Source of the DNA: Chloroflexota bacterium
GTDB taxonomy: Bacteria > Chloroflexota > Anaerolineae > Anaerolineales > Villigracilaceae
Assembly (NCBI GenBank): GCA_021787595.1
Contig: JAJYLQ010000001.1
Location: forward strand, 186,001-250,000
Length of the DNA stretch: 64,000 nt
Reading direction: 5' to 3'
The notes under the pieces are model-generated. The model did not search any database. It was given only the letters and a program-made list of their open reading frames with translations, and was not told the DNA's origin. How positions within the stretch are numbered: the stretch's first letter is position 1; the number at the start of each line of letters is the position of its first letter. The position numbers were made by a program, and so were the translations under genes. Positions 1 to 5,836 of the stretch are shown here, in pieces.

Positions 1-2
1 TT

Positions 3-296
3 CTTTATGTCGAGGCATTGGACGCTACGAACAACCAAGCCGAGCGCATGATTCGTCCCGCCGTCAACGCCCTGCGCCCTTCCAGGGTCATCCGAAAAAC
101 CAATGGCTGCAACCAAACCCAATCGGGAGCCGAGACGCATGCGATTCTTTCGAGCATCCTGGGGACTGCTCATCAACATTCTGTTCCATTCTTGGATTAC
201 CTTGTTCAACTGCAACGAGCGGGTCAGGCGCCGCCGCTCGCTTCATATTCTTCCTTTCCATCTCAAGCCTCTGTTGTGTCTCCAACACCACGGTAA
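3..296 (+). CDS. IS66 family transposase, C-terminal fragment (cut by window edge)
   Basis: The frame is open from the left edge and encodes the end of an IS66-type DDE transposase. The stretch EATNNQAER-like (here LDATNNQAERMIRPAV), then a Gly/Thr-rich turn, THAILSSILGTA and FLDYLVQLQRAG is the family's conserved tail. In this family the Glu of the NNQAER region completes the DDE triad that cuts and joins the element ends. Only about 97 residues are visible, so it cannot be told whether the rest of the gene is intact. The tail after LQRAGQAPP does not look conserved and the usual short C-terminal extension follows. No IS66 accessory genes (orfA/orfB) are visible; they would lie to the left. 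The right inverted repeat was not identified. Confidence 0.85.
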   Translation, partial: LYVEALDATNNQAERMIRPAVNALRPSRVIRKTNGCNQTQSGAETHAILSSILGTAHQHSVPFLDYLVQLQRAGQAPPLASYSSFPSQASVVSPTPR

Positions 297-359
297 ACAC
301 ATACATAAAGCAACCTTAATAAACGAGCGCAACTTACGATTTTTAGAAAGGAAGCTTTT

Positions 360-791
360 ATGGGCAAAAATCTGATCGCCAAAGCATCAATAAGTATCAA
401 TGCGTCCAGCGCAAAAGTCTGGGACGCGCTGGTCAATCCCCAATCCATCAAACAATATATGTTCGGCACAAATGTTGTCTCGGACTGGCAGGAAGGAAGC
501 CCGATTTTCTGGAGGGGTGAATGGCAGGGCAAGCCGTACGAAGACAAAGGCAAAATCATCCAACTCAAGCCAGGACAAAAAATTCAATATACTCATTTCA
601 GTCCCCTTTCCGGCGTTCCCGACAAACCCGAAAACTATCACACGGTAACGGTCGAATTATCAGCCGACGGAAATCAAACTCACGTTTTGCTGACTCAGGA
701 TAATAATGCCAACGAAGAGGAGCGCTCACATTCCGAAAAGAATTGGGAGATGATGCTCACAGAGTTGAAGAAGTTCATGGAAAACAAATAA
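360..791 (+). CDS. SRPBCC family protein (AHSA1/START-like)
   Basis: A 143-residue protein with the layout of the SRPBCC/AHSA1 family. It has an N-terminal strand with SINASSAKVWDALVNP (the typical 'pathogen-allergen' opening), a central WQEGSPIFWRGEW strand pair, and a C-terminal helix from about residue 120 (EKNWEMMLTELKKFMENK). Family members bind small hydrophobic ligands in a deep cavity; the ligand here cannot be told. The start is the ATG at 360, preceded by an AAGGA Shine-Dalgarno 7 nt upstream. The next two plus-strand genes are DHFR-like reductases, an association common among small stress or antibiotic-detoxification genes, but no shared pathway can be shown. Length is normal for the family. 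Confidence 0.85.
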   Translation: MGKNLIAKASISINASSAKVWDALVNPQSIKQYMFGTNVVSDWQEGSPIFWRGEWQGKPYEDKGKIIQLKPGQKIQYTHFSPLSGVPDKPENYHTVTVELSADGNQTHVLLTQDNNANEEERSHSEKNWEMMLTELKKFMENK

Positions 792-851
792 AATCGGATT
801 CCAGTTTATAGTTAAAAAGATCAAAAATCGAGATTCTTACAGGTGAATGAC

Positions 852-1412
852 ATGAGAAAACTGTTTTCGTTCAACATGGTATCGCTCGACGGTTTCTTTG
901 AGGGGGCGTCAAAATGGGACCTCAGTTGGCACAGCGTGGACGCCGAATTCAATGAATTCGCCATCGCCCAGCTCAACGAAATCGGCGCGCTTCTCTTCGG
1001 ACGAGTGACGTACGAGGGCATGGCAAGTTACTGGTCCTCTCCTGACGCGGCGAAGAACGACCCGGTTGTCGCCGGTCTGATGAATCAAATCCCCAAAATC
1101 GTCTTTTCAAAAACGCTGGACAAAGCCGAATGGAAAAACACGCAACTGGTCAAAGATCACGTTGCCGACGAAATCTCAAAACTGAAAAAGCAGTCAGGCA
1201 AGGACCTTGCCATTTTCGGCAGCGCCAACTTGATGTCCGGGCTGATGCGGATGGATTTGATTGACGAACACCGCGTCATGGTCAATCCCGTGATTCTGGG
1301 CAGCGGCACTCCTCTATTCCAAACAAAAGACAAAATCAATTTGAAACTTCTAAAGACAAGATCATTTAATAACGGGAATATTCTGCTTACCTATCAGTCG
1401 AATGGAAAATAG
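852..1412 (+). CDS. Dihydrofolate reductase family protein (RibD C-terminal-like)
   Basis: A 186-residue protein of the RibD-C/DHFR-like fold. It opens with RKLFSFNMVSLDGFFEG, the strand and 'SLDGF' turn typical of this family, and later has LLFGRVTYEGMASYW, the NADPH-contacting strand and helix, and IFGSANLMSGLMR with a final EHRVMVNPVILGSG block. Members reduce pterin- or riboflavin-type substrates with NADPH, but most stand-alone copies have no assigned substrate. A GTG at 843 is in frame, yet the AGGTGA at 841-846 is well placed for the ATG at 852, so 852 is preferred. The adjacent downstream gene is a second, divergent member of the same family, 15 bp away, so the two are probably co-transcribed. 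Confidence 0.88.
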   Translation: MRKLFSFNMVSLDGFFEGASKWDLSWHSVDAEFNEFAIAQLNEIGALLFGRVTYEGMASYWSSPDAAKNDPVVAGLMNQIPKIVFSKTLDKAEWKNTQLVKDHVADEISKLKKQSGKDLAIFGSANLMSGLMRMDLIDEHRVMVNPVILGSGTPLFQTKDKINLKLLKTRSFNNGNILLTYQSNGK

Positions 1413-1427
1413 CCAAAGGAGAATGCC

Positions 1428-2045
1428 ATGGGAAAAGTCACAACCGGATTTTCGATGTCGTTGGATGGGTTCGTGGCCGGACCGAACGACAGCCCGGAAA
1501 ATTCCCTAGGCGATGGTGGCGACCGGCTCTTCAAGTGGTACTTCAGCGGCGATGCCACGCACGAAGTCCCGGGCGGCAATCGCACGTTCAAGATGTCGAA
1601 AGAAGGCGCGGACATGATCCAGGAAGCCAGCCAATCCGCGGGCGTATTAGTGACCGCGCGTCGAACATTCGACATCGCCCACGCCTGGGGCGGAAAACAT
1701 CCCATGAATGTGCCGATCGTTGTCGTTACCCATCGCGTCCCGCAGGAATGGGTCAATAAGCCCGGATCACCTTTCACGTTCGTGACGGACGGTGTTGAAA
1801 GCGCCATAGAAAAGGCCAGACAAATTGCAGGCGAGAAGACCGTCGTCGTCGGCGCGCCGAGCGTCGTGAAGCAATGTCTCCAGGCCGGGCTGATGGACGA
1901 AATCCACATTGACCTTATTCCCACGCTTCTCTTTGACGGCATTTCGCTGTTCGATCATTTGGGAATCAAACCTGTGGATTTAGAAATAGTTGAAGTGAAT
2001 GCAACTGCGGAGGTCGTTCATATCACCTTCCGCGTCATCAAGTAG
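1428..2045 (+). CDS. Dihydrofolate reductase family protein (second, larger paralogue)
   Basis: A 205-residue RibD-C/DHFR-fold protein starting KVTTGFSMSLDGFVAGPNDS, the family's hallmark N-terminus. It contains VLVTARRTFDIAHAWGG (nucleotide-contacting segment) and a C-terminal block VVVGAPSVVKQCLQAGLMDEIHIDLIPTLL. The longer loop between the first strand and the first helix distinguishes it from the neighbour at 852. A strong AAAGGAG sits 7 nt before the ATG. The gene is the second of a probable two-gene operon and is likely NADPH-dependent by family. Its substrate is unknown. A divergence this large argues for two separately acquired genes rather than a recent tandem duplication. Confidence 0.88.
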   Translation: MGKVTTGFSMSLDGFVAGPNDSPENSLGDGGDRLFKWYFSGDATHEVPGGNRTFKMSKEGADMIQEASQSAGVLVTARRTFDIAHAWGGKHPMNVPIVVVTHRVPQEWVNKPGSPFTFVTDGVESAIEKARQIAGEKTVVVGAPSVVKQCLQAGLMDEIHIDLIPTLLFDGISLFDHLGIKPVDLEIVEVNATAEVVHITFRVIK

Positions 2046-2065
2046 ATGATGTTCCAAAGGCAGCA

Positions 2066-2197
2066 GTGAGGATCAAGATAACTCAAGATAAATACGCGAA
2101 CATTAACGGACTCAAACTATATTTCATAATAAAAGTCAACCGATGATTCTGTTTCATGGTGGCTTCTGCATAATCAGCGGAAAAAGAATGATATAAA
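2066..2197 (+). pseudogene. Remnant of an alpha/beta-hydrolase N-terminus (frameshifted)
   Basis: From a possible GTG at 2066 the frame reads ...DKYANINGLKLYF, the typical first strand of small alpha/beta hydrolases. Two bases out of frame at 2143 follows MILFHGGF, the 'LLHGG' oxyanion-hole motif of the same family, before stop codons end both frames. The order and spacing match an intact hydrolase start whose middle was deleted and shifted. No further hydrolase sequence follows, so this is a short relic only. Confidence 0.5.
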
Positions 2198-2227
2198 TCT
2201 TGAGCATTCCTCGCAAACATACATAAC

Positions 2228-2266
2228 AAAAGAGACTGGCAATTTTGAGCCAGTTTCTTTTTGTTT
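2228..2266. terminator. Intrinsic terminator after the DHFR-like pair
   Basis: AAAAGAGACTGGC pairs with GCCAGTTTCTTTT around a loop of about 8 nt (one G-U pair), followed by a T-rich tract. The A-run on the left side would make it work on the minus strand as well. Confidence 0.75.
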
Positions 2267-2299
2267 CATTTTCTGTCATCGCCAGCCATGATTCGCTTT

Positions 2300-2308
2300 T
2301 GATATAAT
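2300..2308 (+). promoter_or_regulatory. Extended -10 promoter for rubrerythrin
   Basis: TGATATAAT, an extended -10 box (TGn plus TATAAT), lies about 65 bp upstream of the rubrerythrin start. No good -35 box is seen, as is usual with an extended -10. It follows directly after the terminator at 2228, so the gene is probably transcribed alone. Apart from the hydrolase relic, the terminator and this box, nothing else was seen in 2046-2373. Confidence 0.5.
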
Positions 2309-2373
2309 AAATTTGTGATGGATTTCCCAATATAAATCGGCCCGTAAAAATCTCATCTCATAAGGAGAATGTT

Positions 2374-2871
2374 ATGGCAACTACAATTGATAATTTGAAA
2401 GAAGCATTCGCTGGAGAAAGTCAGGCGAATCAAAAATATCGCGCTTTTGCAAAGAAAGCCGAGCAGGATGGATTCCCCAATATCGCTCGTCTCTTCCGCA
2501 CCGCCGCCGAGGCGGAACGCATCCACGCTGAAGGACATTTGAAGGCGATGGAGGAGCTTTGCTCGACCATCGAAAATCTGCAAACTGCGATCCAGGGCGA
2601 GACGTACGAATACACCAAAATGTATCCGCCGATGCTCGAGCAGGCAAAAGCCGACGATCACCAAGCCAGGCGGATGTTCGGCTATGCGCTCGAGATCGAG
2701 GAAGTCCATGCCAAATTGTATAAGCTGGCATTGGAAGCTGTGATGCAGGGCGAGGACTTAACGGAAACCGAATTTTATCTCTGCCCGGTTTGCGGACGAA
2801 TCGAATTTGGAAAGCCGACCGAAGCGTGTCCCACCTGCGGGACAAAGCCCGACAAATTCATTTTGATATAA
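2374..2871 (+). CDS. Rubrerythrin
   Basis: A 165-residue rubrerythrin: an N-terminal four-helix ferritin-like domain (about residues 1-135) joined to a C-terminal rubredoxin-like knuckle. The diiron ligands are visible as Glu in AFAGESQAN, EAERIHAEGH (ExxH) and EIEEVHAKLY (ExxH). The iron-sulfur knuckle is CPVCG...CPTCG near residues 139-157. These enzymes reduce hydrogen peroxide with electrons from rubredoxin or NADH donors and protect anaerobic or microaerobic cells. Length is close to the short ('classical minus spacer') form. An AAGGAG lies 8 nt before the ATG. An own promoter upstream and a strong terminator downstream suggest a single-gene unit. Confidence 0.95.
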   Translation: MATTIDNLKEAFAGESQANQKYRAFAKKAEQDGFPNIARLFRTAAEAERIHAEGHLKAMEELCSTIENLQTAIQGETYEYTKMYPPMLEQAKADDHQARRMFGYALEIEEVHAKLYKLALEAVMQGEDLTETEFYLCPVCGRIEFGKPTEACPTCGTKPDKFILI

Positions 2872-2883
2872 ACAATACAGTGC

Positions 2884-2915
2884 AAGAGACCAGTCGCAGC
2901 GACTGGTCTCTTTTT
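2884..2915 (+). terminator. Rubrerythrin terminator
   Basis: A 12-13-bp perfect stem, AAGAGACCAGTCG/CGACTGGTCTCTT, with a 3-nt CAG loop and a following run of five T. It starts 12 bp after the stop codon. Confidence 0.9.
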
Positions 2916-2935
2916 AATTAGCGGTGTAATGTGCC

Positions 2936-3010
2936 GCGTGGCAATCTCCTGTTTGAAGGTTATCTGAGATTGCCGCGTCGTGGCGCCATGGCGCCACTCC
3001 TCGCAATGAC
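2936..3010. repeat. Dispersed palindromic repeat, family B (GGCAATCTCC / CTCGCAATGA)
   Basis: The stretch reads GTGGCAATCTCC ... GAGATTGCCGCGTCGTGGCGCC ATGGCGCCACTCCTCGCAATGA in pieces, with an inner GGCGCCATGGCGCC palindrome. The same modules in rearranged order occur at 42011-42095 and, in a short form, at 5790-5834. Confidence 0.7.
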
Positions 3011-3027
3011 AACTAATAATGAGTATT

Positions 3028-3139
3028 AATAATTGATGTTACGCGGTTTTCCTCCCTCATCCCCGGCCCTTCCCCCAAAAGGGGAAGGGAACCCCCTCCC
3101 ATAGGGAGAGGGGAGGGTGAGGGTGCGTAACATCAGTTA
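3028..3139. repeat. Composite MITE-like element carrying repeat A (copy A1)
   Basis: Outer inverted repeats (left TTGATGTTACGC at 3033-3044, right GCGTAACATCAG at 3125-3136) enclose the repeat-A core, CCCTCATCCCC ... GGGTGAGGG with inner GGGGAAGGG and CTCCC/GGGAG palindromes. The right end reaches the stop codon of the HAD gene. Seven cores of this kind occur in the window. Confidence 0.7.
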
Positions 3140-3793
3140 ATAAAGAAACTTTCGAAGATCGAAATCTGTCAGAGATTTCAGAATCAAATCTGCACCATCA
3201 ATTTTCAATAAAGATGTAGTCGGGTTTGGCACGGCCACAACGAAAATCCCGGCGGACTTCGCGGCCTTCACGCCGTTGGGCGAATCTTCGAAGACAATCG
3301 CCTCGTCCGCAGCAACACGTAATTCATGCAGCGCTCTGATAAACAAATCCGGATTCGGTTTGGTGCGGCCCGGCGCGACATCGTCGGCGCAGATGACCCT
3401 GTCGAAATGGCGGGCCAGCCCAAGCCGGGAAAGATGCGTATCCACCCACGAATGCGGCGAACTCGACGCGACGGCAAGTCTGATCGCGCGATGTTTCGCG
3501 TCGCGGATGAGATCAACGACACCGGGAAGAATCGGCTGGCGAAGGGTCTGCGCGTCGCTCTCCGACCTTTGACGGGCGCGCAGGTCATCGAGTTGGATCG
3601 CGTCCCCGGCCTGATCCCGCAAATGCTCCGCCGCGTCGAAGTTCGAAATGCCATAGCCGCCGACGATCTTTCCCCATTCGTCCTGCGGAAAAGGCAATCC
3701 ATATTCGGAATAGATTTTCCGCCAGGCTTGAACTTCCGGCGTTTCGGTGTCGAGAATCAAACCGTCGAAGTCGAAGATGAGGGCATGGATCAT
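3137..3793 (-). CDS. HAD family hydrolase (beta-phosphoglucomutase-like)
   Basis: A 218-residue HAD-superfamily hydrolase of subfamily IA. Motif I is DFDGLILDTE near residue 8 (nucleophile and acid/base Asp). Motif II is the SSS of VASSSPHSW, motif III the Lys of RTKPNPDLF, and motif IV EDSPNGVKAAKSAG. The cap lies between motifs I and II, as in beta-phosphoglucomutase and 2-deoxyglucose-6-phosphate phosphatases. The exact substrate cannot be read from sequence. The start at 3793 is only 2 bp after the stop of the upstream LLM oxidoreductase gene, so the two form an operon. The C-terminus abuts a palindromic composite element, which overlaps the stop codon. Confidence 0.9.
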   Translation of the reverse strand: MIHALIFDFDGLILDTETPEVQAWRKIYSEYGLPFPQDEWGKIVGGYGISNFDAAEHLRDQAGDAIQLDDLRARQRSESDAQTLRQPILPGVVDLIRDAKHRAIRLAVASSSPHSWVDTHLSRLGLARHFDRVICADDVAPGRTKPNPDLFIRALHELRVAADEAIVFEDSPNGVKAAKSAGIFVVAVPNPTTSLLKIDGADLILKSLTDFDLRKFLY

Positions 3794-3795
3794 TT

Positions 3796-4728
3796 TCAGT
3801 TTGCAAAATGCGGCATGATGTCCCAGACGAGACGCTCGAGCGTCTCGAAATCATTTTTGTATGCGCTCATGATGAAAAGCTGCGAGCCGATATCCTGATA
3901 GTGCCCAATCAAATCGGCGGCCTGCGCGACGGTGACAGCAAGGCCGCGAAACGGCTGAGGCGCTTCGAGACGTTCCATTTTGGCTTTGAGTTCGGCTTCG
4001 TTCCTGGCAATCAGCATCGCAGTCAGATTCGTGCGCTCGATGGTGTTGTAATCGCGGCCAGCCGCGTCACAATGTTTTTTCAGAACATCAAATTTCTTTT
4101 TGACGGTATCCGGGTCGCCAAAGATGTTGCAAACATCGCCCCAACGCGCGACGGCGCGTAACGTCAATTGCTCACCGCTTCCGCCGATCATGATGGGCGG
4201 ATGCGGCTTCTGCACCGGCTTCGGTTCGAGGATGGCATCTTTGATGTGGAAATATTTTCCGTCGAACGTTGCGCGCGGCTCGCGCCACATCGCGAGGGCA
4301 ATCTGAATTGCTTCTTCCATCTGAGCGATGCGGACGGCAGGCTTTTCGGGAAACTCCCAGCCGTATTGGTTGTATTCCTGAACGTTCCAGCCCGCGCCGA
4401 TTCCAAACGTGAGACGGCCATGGCTGATAATGTCCACGCCGGCCGCGATCTTTGCCAGATGTGCCGGGTTGCGATACGCCACTGAGGTAACCAGCGTTGC
4501 CAGCCGAATCTTGCTGGTGACCGCCGCCAGCGCCGCGAGCGTTGACCAGCCTTCCATGAACGGTTCGTCCGCTTCGCCGACGCCGCGGATCTGGATCAGA
4601 TGATCCATCAGCGAAAACCAACTGAAGCCGTGCATCTCCGCCCATTGCGCCTTGCGCTTGACTTCGTCGAAGATTTGATGCGGGTCCGAACCAAACAGCC
4701 ACGAGGGATTGTGTATGCCGAATTTCAT
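3796..4728 (-). CDS. LLM class F420-dependent oxidoreductase
   Basis: A 310-residue luciferase-like (TIM-barrel) oxidoreductase. MKFGIHNPSWLFGSDP opens the barrel. LAALAAVTSKIRLATLVTSVAYRNPAHLAK and GRLTFGIGAGWNVQEYNQYG are the two segments most typical of the F420-using subgroup, and PPIMIGGSGEQLTLRAVARW is the cofactor-binding C-terminal strand. By family it transfers hydride between F420H2 and an unknown substrate; the F420 preference is inferred, not shown. The ATG at 4728 has AGGAG 5 nt upstream and is preferred over the in-frame TTG at 4743. A TATAAT box (minus strand, 4754-4749) lies about 20 nt upstream of the start. The downstream partner is a HAD phosphatase. Confidence 0.9.
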   Translation of the reverse strand: MKFGIHNPSWLFGSDPHQIFDEVKRKAQWAEMHGFSWFSLMDHLIQIRGVGEADEPFMEGWSTLAALAAVTSKIRLATLVTSVAYRNPAHLAKIAAGVDIISHGRLTFGIGAGWNVQEYNQYGWEFPEKPAVRIAQMEEAIQIALAMWREPRATFDGKYFHIKDAILEPKPVQKPHPPIMIGGSGEQLTLRAVARWGDVCNIFGDPDTVKKKFDVLKKHCDAAGRDYNTIERTNLTAMLIARNEAELKAKMERLEAPQPFRGLAVTVAQAADLIGHYQDIGSQLFIMSAYKNDFETLERLVWDIMPHFAN

Positions 4729-4806
4729 GAGGTCTCCTGACAAATCATATTATAAGAGGGTTTGAAACAAAGGTGATCAAGCACTGAGCCAATTTCGGGA
4801 CTGTGA

Positions 4807-4842
4807 TTGACAGCCGTACAAAACCATGCTATTCTGTACGGC
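4807..4842 (+). promoter_or_regulatory. Toxin-antitoxin promoter with inverted-repeat operator
   Basis: A consensus -35 TTGACA (4807-4812), a 17-bp spacer and the -10 TATTCT (4830-4835, preceded by TG) form a near-ideal sigma-70 promoter. A perfect inverted repeat, GCCGTACA (4813-4820) and TGTACGGC (4835-4842), starts right after the -35 and covers the end of the -10. This is the layout expected for autorepression by the RHH antitoxin made just downstream. Confidence 0.8.
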
Positions 4843-4855
4843 AGAAGAGGCAACC

Positions 4856-5101
4856 ATGCAAGAGACAAAATTAACCATCCGCCTGCCGCGCGAACTGTTG
4901 GAAAATGCCAAGCGCTACGCCCGCCAGCAAAACACGACGCTGACCAAATTGGTCAGCGAATATTTGCAGCATATCCCTGCGTCTGACCCGACGCTCAATA
5001 ATGCGCCGCTCGTCCGCAAGCTTTCGGGCACGCTCTCGAACAAGGTTTCCATTGCCGATTACAAGAGGCATCTCGAAGAAAAATATGGCCGCAAAAATTA
5101 A
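4856..5101 (+). CDS. Antitoxin of a RHH/PIN module (DUF6364-like)
   Basis: An 81-residue protein. Residues 1-40 (METKLTIRLP-like opening MQETKLTIRLPRELLENAK, then RYARQQNTTLTKLVSEYL) form a ribbon-helix-helix DNA-binding unit. The C-terminal part, ending KRHLEEKYGRKN, would be the toxin-wrapping tail. The start at 4856 follows an AGAGG; a further in-frame ATG at 4826 lies inside the promoter and is rejected. The stop codon lies 17 bp inside the next gene, so antitoxin and toxin are translationally coupled. Autoregulation through the inverted repeat 14 bp upstream is inferred from the layout and from known RHH antitoxins such as FitA and VapB. Confidence 0.85.
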   Translation: MQETKLTIRLPRELLENAKRYARQQNTTLTKLVSEYLQHIPASDPTLNNAPLVRKLSGTLSNKVSIADYKRHLEEKYGRKN

Positions 5102-5504
5102 AGTGTTCTTCGATCTGAATGTTATTCTGGATGTGCTGCAAAAGCGGGAACGCTTTTACGAAACTTCGTCTCAATTGCTCGCCTGTGCAGAAACAGGGCG
5201 CATCCAGGGATTCGTCGCGCCCCATTCGCTAACGACTCTTTATTACCTGATTGCAAAGGATCAATCTCCCGCTAAAGCACGCGTGATGCTGACCAGCCTC
5301 CTGCAAATCCTTTCCGTTGCGGCCATTGACCAGTCCACAATTGAACAAGCGCTTAACCTGCCTTACCGCGATTTCGAGGATGCGGTGCAAATGATGGCAG
5401 CTGTGCAATGCAAAGCTGATTATCTCGTCACGCGCAATGTACGTGATTTCGAGCCTGCACCAATTTCGGTGATACAACCAAGCGAGCTGATTGCGCTGGT
5501 GTAA
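5085..5504 (+). CDS. PIN-domain toxin (VapC-like ribonuclease)
   Basis: A 139-residue PIN-domain protein, the presumed RNase toxin of the pair. Acidic residues expected at the active site are visible: Asp of FFDLNVILDVL near residue 9, Glu in RERFYETSSQLL, Asp of RDFEDAVQMMAA (about residue 98) and Asp of YLVTRNVRDFE near residue 122. By family it cleaves RNA with Mg2+ and is inhibited by the antitoxin. The start (ATG 5085) overlaps the antitoxin gene by 17 bp and lacks an own strong Shine-Dalgarno, as is usual in coupled pairs. The VIxVLxxRxxF opening is typical of the PIN subgroup paired with DUF6364 antitoxins. Confidence 0.88.
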   Translation: MAAKIKVFFDLNVILDVLQKRERFYETSSQLLACAETGRIQGFVAPHSLTTLYYLIAKDQSPAKARVMLTSLLQILSVAAIDQSTIEQALNLPYRDFEDAVQMMAAVQCKADYLVTRNVRDFEPAPISVIQPSELIALV

Positions 5505-5520
5505 AAGCGAAGACGACCAG

Positions 5521-5727
5521 ATGAAACAGTGCTTTTGGGATGTTTTCGCCACCGTCGAAGGAAAACAACCGCTTGTGTTCAAGGGAAAGCTAATGGACGG
5601 ATGCTGGTCAGAAGGATGCCTTGTGACCGCTGAAAGTAAAGAAAGTACGTTAGCCGAAACGGGAATAAAATATGGCATCACCATGTACTTGATGGAATAC
5701 AAGATTATTGCCCGAAAGAAGAACTAG
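5521..5727 (+). CDS. Small protein of unknown function downstream of the toxin
   Basis: A possible 68-residue protein from the ATG at 5521, 16 bp after the PIN toxin stop. It is read as MKQCFWDVFATVEGKQP...MYLMEYKIIARKKN, with three cysteine-free strands in the middle and a basic tail. The upstream GAAGACGA is a weak ribosome-binding site. It could be a third gene of the toxin-antitoxin operon or a chance frame; no family is recognised. A strong hairpin follows 32 bp after its stop. Confidence 0.45.
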   Translation: MKQCFWDVFATVEGKQPLVFKGKLMDGCWSEGCLVTAESKESTLAETGIKYGITMYLMEYKIIARKKN

Positions 5728-5759
5728 CAGTCTCGCCCCGAATCAATAACAACAAAATA

Positions 5760-5782
5760 GGACGGCAGATAATCTGCCGTCC
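5760..5782. terminator. Hairpin between the toxin-antitoxin operon and nuoN
   Basis: GGACGGCAGAT pairs with ATCTGCCGTCC around a 1-nt centre (a larger real loop). No good T-tract follows, so it may be a palindromic repeat with terminator-like action between two convergent units. Confidence 0.5.
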
Positions 5783-5789
5783 CAATAAT

Positions 5790-5834
5790 TTAAGTACGAG
5801 ATTGCCACGACACGCCTTGCGTGTCTCGCAATGA
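5790..5834. repeat. Dispersed palindromic repeat, family B (short copy)
   Basis: GAGATTGCCACGACACGC CTTGCGTGTCTCGCAATGA (in two pieces) matches the ends of the copy at 2936-3010. ACACGC/GCGTGT forms the inner hairpin. It abuts the nuoN stop codon at 5837. Confidence 0.65.
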
Positions 5835-5836
5835 TA

